Positions 5,135 to 7,290 of a stretch of 7,290 bases of DNA are shown here, piece after piece. The notes under the pieces were generated by a model, which saw only the letters and a program-made list of their open reading frames with translations, was not told where the DNA came from and made no database searches. The number at the start of each line of letters is the position of its first letter. Positions within the stretch are counted from its first letter, which is position 1. Position numbers and translations under genes: made by a program. The DNA is from Anaerolineales bacterium (lineage in GTDB: Bacteria; Chloroflexota; Anaerolineae; Anaerolineales; E44-bin32), in assembly GCA_030642885.1 (NCBI GenBank), contig DAOWMX010000113.1:1-7290 (forward strand). Direction: 5' to 3'.

Positions 5135-6178
5135 TCAACCGCGATCAGGGCTCGAGAGAGGTGCTTCATGTCCTGCTTCCGATTCATACAGCCAGCAGCG
5201 AATGCTGTGTTCGGGACTGAAAGGCTGCAGCGAAGGGAGTTTCAGCTCACAAATTTTTAACCCGTACTCGATGCGCTCTTTGCAGCGAGGCGCATACCGG
5301 CATCCTGTGGGGAGATTTCCTGGATCCGGCGGTGAACCCGGGATTGAAGTAAGCGGCCCTTCATCCAATCCACTCGGGATGGAGACGAGTAAGCCTTGTG
5401 TATAAGGATGGAGTGGTGTTTCGTAAAGCTCCTCTACTTCTGCCTGCTCGATGATTTGCCCGGCGTACATCACGGCGACAAAGTCTGCCATCCCGGCGAT
5501 CACCGCCAGATCATGTGTGATTAAGAGAATCGCCGTCGAATGCTCCACTCTCATCTCGCGCATTAAATCGAGGATCTGAGCCTGGATCGTCACATCGAGT
5601 GCTGTCGTAGGCTCATCAGCGATGATGAGTTCCGGTTCAAGAGCGAGCGCCATGGCGATCATGACCCTTTGCGCTTGACCGCCGGAAAGTTCATGCGGGT
5701 AGGCATGGACACGATCTAAAGGGTCAGGGATTCCAACAGTCTCGAGGAGTTTTACAGAACGGTCGAAGGCAGCTTGGCGTGATATTCCATAATGCACCTG
5801 GAAGATCTCCGCGAGCTGCGAACCAACCGTGAAAACTGGATTCAGACGTACTTGAGGATCCTGAAATATTAAACTGATCCGTCCACCGCGAATCTGATTC
5901 AATTCATCTTCCGCTAGCGCAACCAGGGATATTCCATCGAAAATAATATCCCCGCCCATGATTTTCCCAGGCTCATCGATCAAGCCCATAATTGACAGTG
6001 CCGTCACGGTCTTGCCGCAGCCCGATTCGCCGACCAAACCGAAGACCTTCCCCCGGAAGATCTCCAGATCCACTTCATCGACGGCACGTACGACTCTCCC
6101 ATCGACGAAGAAGTGGGTTTTCAACCCCTCCACCTTGAGAAGAGACTGCTTTGCGTTGGGTTTTTGGCTTTGAGACAT
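5135..6178 (-). CDS. Oligopeptide/dipeptide ABC transporter ATP-binding protein (OppD/DppD class)
   Basis: A 347-residue cytoplasmic ATPase subunit that would power a peptide-type importer with permease and binding-protein partners not in this window. Visible in order: Walker A GESGCGKT (50-57), Q-loop Gln106 in IFQDPQVRLNPV, ABC signature LSGGQAQR (164-171), Walker B LIIADE (184-189) with TTALD after it, and H-loop H222 in LITHDLAV. The C-terminal oligopeptide-transporter extension (about 250-330) has LHPYTQGLL, then PTGCRYAPRC and two later cysteines (C293, C299, C310, C328). In a related DppD such a cysteine set binds an iron-sulfur cluster; whether it does here is unknown. All catalytic motifs are intact. 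ATG 6178 is the natural start, but no good Shine-Dalgarno precedes it. It follows the M28-like gene by 82 nt on the same strand, so co-transcription is likely. No OppF-type partner follows; a repeat block does. The peptide substrate cannot be told from sequence. Confidence 0.94.
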   Translation of the reverse strand: MSQSQKPNAKQSLLKVEGLKTHFFVDGRVVRAVDEVDLEIFRGKVFGLVGESGCGKTVTALSIMGLIDEPGKIMGGDIIFDGISLVALAEDELNQIRGGRISLIFQDPQVRLNPVFTVGSQLAEIFQVHYGISRQAAFDRSVKLLETVGIPDPLDRVHAYPHELSGGQAQRVMIAMALALEPELIIADEPTTALDVTIQAQILDLMREMRVEHSTAILLITHDLAVIAGMADFVAVMYAGQIIEQAEVEELYETPLHPYTQGLLVSIPSGLDEGPLTSIPGSPPDPGNLPTGCRYAPRCKERIEYGLKICELKLPSLQPFSPEHSIRCWLYESEAGHEAPLSSPDRG

Positions 6179-6196
6179 TAAATGATTTCGCTGCTT

Positions 6197-6224
6197 ATTG
6201 TATGAATTGGAGATTGCTTATTAA
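6197..6224 (-). promoter_or_regulatory. Possible promoter before the ABC ATPase gene
   Basis: TTAATA (6224-6219), 16 nt, then TACAAT (6202-6197) on the minus strand. The predicted start would be only about 12 nt before the ATG, which fits the missing ribosome site but may also mean the match is fortuitous in this AT-rich gap. Confidence 0.35.
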
Positions 6225-6260
6225 CATAACCCTGTCCAAGCCAAGGATCTCCACTCTGGC

Positions 6261-7290
6261 CTAATAATTGACCTCGCGACCCAGGATCATAAGGGCAAGA
6301 GAGACAGCCCTTCCCGATTGCTCCAGTTTCTCCGCGGAGATGGTGTCGATCGTGTCCGTCTTCATCCGCGAGGTTGCTTCCCAACCTTCCCAGGTTACAC
6401 CAATGCGCGGCGCTTCTTCGCCTGAATCGCGGGCGCTCCCTATCTCAAAGACCACGCTCATGTCCACACTTTCTCCGCCGCGGGTTGTACTCACACCTGC
6501 GTGACGCGCGGCATCTTCGAATAGATTTGCGAGACGCAAACTGCCGCCGGTCAGCAGTTCTAACCCCTCGCCATTTCCCGAGCCGAGCCCGCGCAGCTCG
6601 ATGATAGCTTCGATATCGAAAGCGGATGAAAACCCGTGCTTGGCTTGCAGCAGTTTGAAGACCTCAGGCGGCAAGACGGATTCGCCCCATTCTAATCCCT
6701 CCCCACTATACGCCACAAAGAGAAAAGTCCTATAGGGCTGATAACCCGAAGATTGCATCGTCTGGATGACCTCTAACATCAAAGCCACGCCGCTGGCGTT
6801 ATCGTTCGCCCCCTGAAATATCTCGCCATTTGGGCCAAGCGGGGCGCTGTCGTACTGCGCCAATACGACGATCAATTGGTCATCCATCTGATTCTCTGCC
6901 AGTCCCGCTGTTCCTGGCAGATGTCCGATGACATTCCAGGCAGGTTCATTTTCAAGGACTGTCCCTTCGACGCTCATTTCGACCACAGTTCCAGTTGTAA
7001 AGGATACAAGCTCCTCTGTTGCGGAGTCCTCCGCTATCTGGCGCAATCCATCGAGATCATGCTCGGAATTTCTCAGGATTTCAACTGCCACTTCCTCTGT
7101 GATCCATAACATTGGGGAATCTTGGCCTACCTGACGATTGGTTCCGAACATTGAATACATAGGATCCCGTGGCGAGAGTGTGTATCTTCGCTCGATATCC
7201 AAAGGATCATCGGCGATAACCAGAACCCCTTCATGCGGTATCACCGTCATATAGTTAGCTTCTAAAGCTGTGGACACCATGACAATTTCA
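6261..7290 (-). CDS. M28-family metallopeptidase-like protein, metal site degenerate (5' end outside window)
   Basis: The frame is open to the window edge, so the N-terminus is missing; the Met at 7280 is probably internal. Numbered from that Met, residues 1-35 (TVIPHEGVLVIADDP) resemble the end of a PA domain. Residues 114-339 show the M28 fold: NVIGHLPGT, LIVVLAQYDSA, GANDNASGVALMLE, RTFLFVAYSGEG and a closing TDTIDTISAEKL. Active members bind two zinc ions through His, Asp, Glu, Asp and His. Here the first His is Q142 (normally AHYDS) and D160 is kept. The Glu pair is E194-G195, so the general base remains but the metal ligand is lost. The Asp of the NLDM motif is R230, and the YHT His is R305. 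Four of five ligands are therefore replaced, pointing to a non-catalytic or altered relative. It sits upstream of, and probably in one operon with, a peptide ABC ATPase. Fold confident; lack of peptidase activity inferred. Confidence 0.85.
   Translation of the reverse strand, partial: EIVMVSTALEANYMTVIPHEGVLVIADDPLDIERRYTLSPRDPMYSMFGTNRQVGQDSPMLWITEEVAVEILRNSEHDLDGLRQIAEDSATEELVSFTTGTVVEMSVEGTVLENEPAWNVIGHLPGTAGLAENQMDDQLIVVLAQYDSAPLGPNGEIFQGANDNASGVALMLEVIQTMQSSGYQPYRTFLFVAYSGEGLEWGESVLPPEVFKLLQAKHGFSSAFDIEAIIELRGLGSGNGEGLELLTGGSLRLANLFEDAARHAGVSTTRGGESVDMSVVFEIGSARDSGEEAPRIGVTWEGWEATSRMKTDTIDTISAEKLEQSGRAVSLALMILGREVNY

Noticed and set aside
5052..5405. Plus-strand 117-codon frame
   Set aside because: It starts inside repeat copy D and runs antisense to the 3' end of the ABC ATPase gene. 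No start signal or motif supports it.

Overview
This window looks like a piece of a free-living bacterial chromosome, most likely from Chloroflexota (Anaerolineae-like). That placement is inferred from the style of the proteins and from the intergenic repeats and palindromes; nothing here is diagnostic. Every gene I can support is on the minus strand, so the window reads right to left. I see no phage, transposase, toxin-antitoxin or CRISPR array.

Right end (7290 to 5135): a gene entering from outside the window encodes an M28-family (PA plus zinc-peptidase fold) protein in which most zinc ligands are replaced. It is followed by an oligopeptide/dipeptide-type ABC transporter ATPase (OppD/DppD class). 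The ATPase gene stops 4 bp from a repeat block.

Middle right (5130 to 4202): about 930 bp without a convincing gene. It holds two adjacent copies (4639-4890 and 4941-5130) of a degenerate repeat family whose third copy lies at 1-254, a perfect 28-bp palindrome (4401-4428) and several short hairpins.

Centre (4201 to 3628): a clear sigma70-type promoter drives a 58-codon gene for a very acidic protein of unknown function. Next come tRNA-Gln(UUG) with its own likely promoter and leader hairpin, then a promoter with a perfect TTGACA box placed 4 bp beyond the tRNA CCA end.

Left (3510 to 405): a tightly overlapping three-gene operon, glmU (UDP-GlcNAc synthesis), a CNNM/CorC-type DUF21-CBS membrane protein, and cdd (cytidine deaminase), closed by a probable intrinsic terminator. 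glmU feeds cell-wall and glycan precursors and cdd salvages pyrimidines. The membrane protein is family-related to Mg2+ exporters, but its DUF21 domain lacks the family's usual key motifs. Repeat copies lie downstream of both the glmU-cdd operon and the ABC ATPase gene.

No wholly new multi-gene system is evident. The best leads are the metal-site-degenerate M28 protein next to a peptide-transport ATPase, the repeat family at operon ends, and the uncharacterised acidic small protein.
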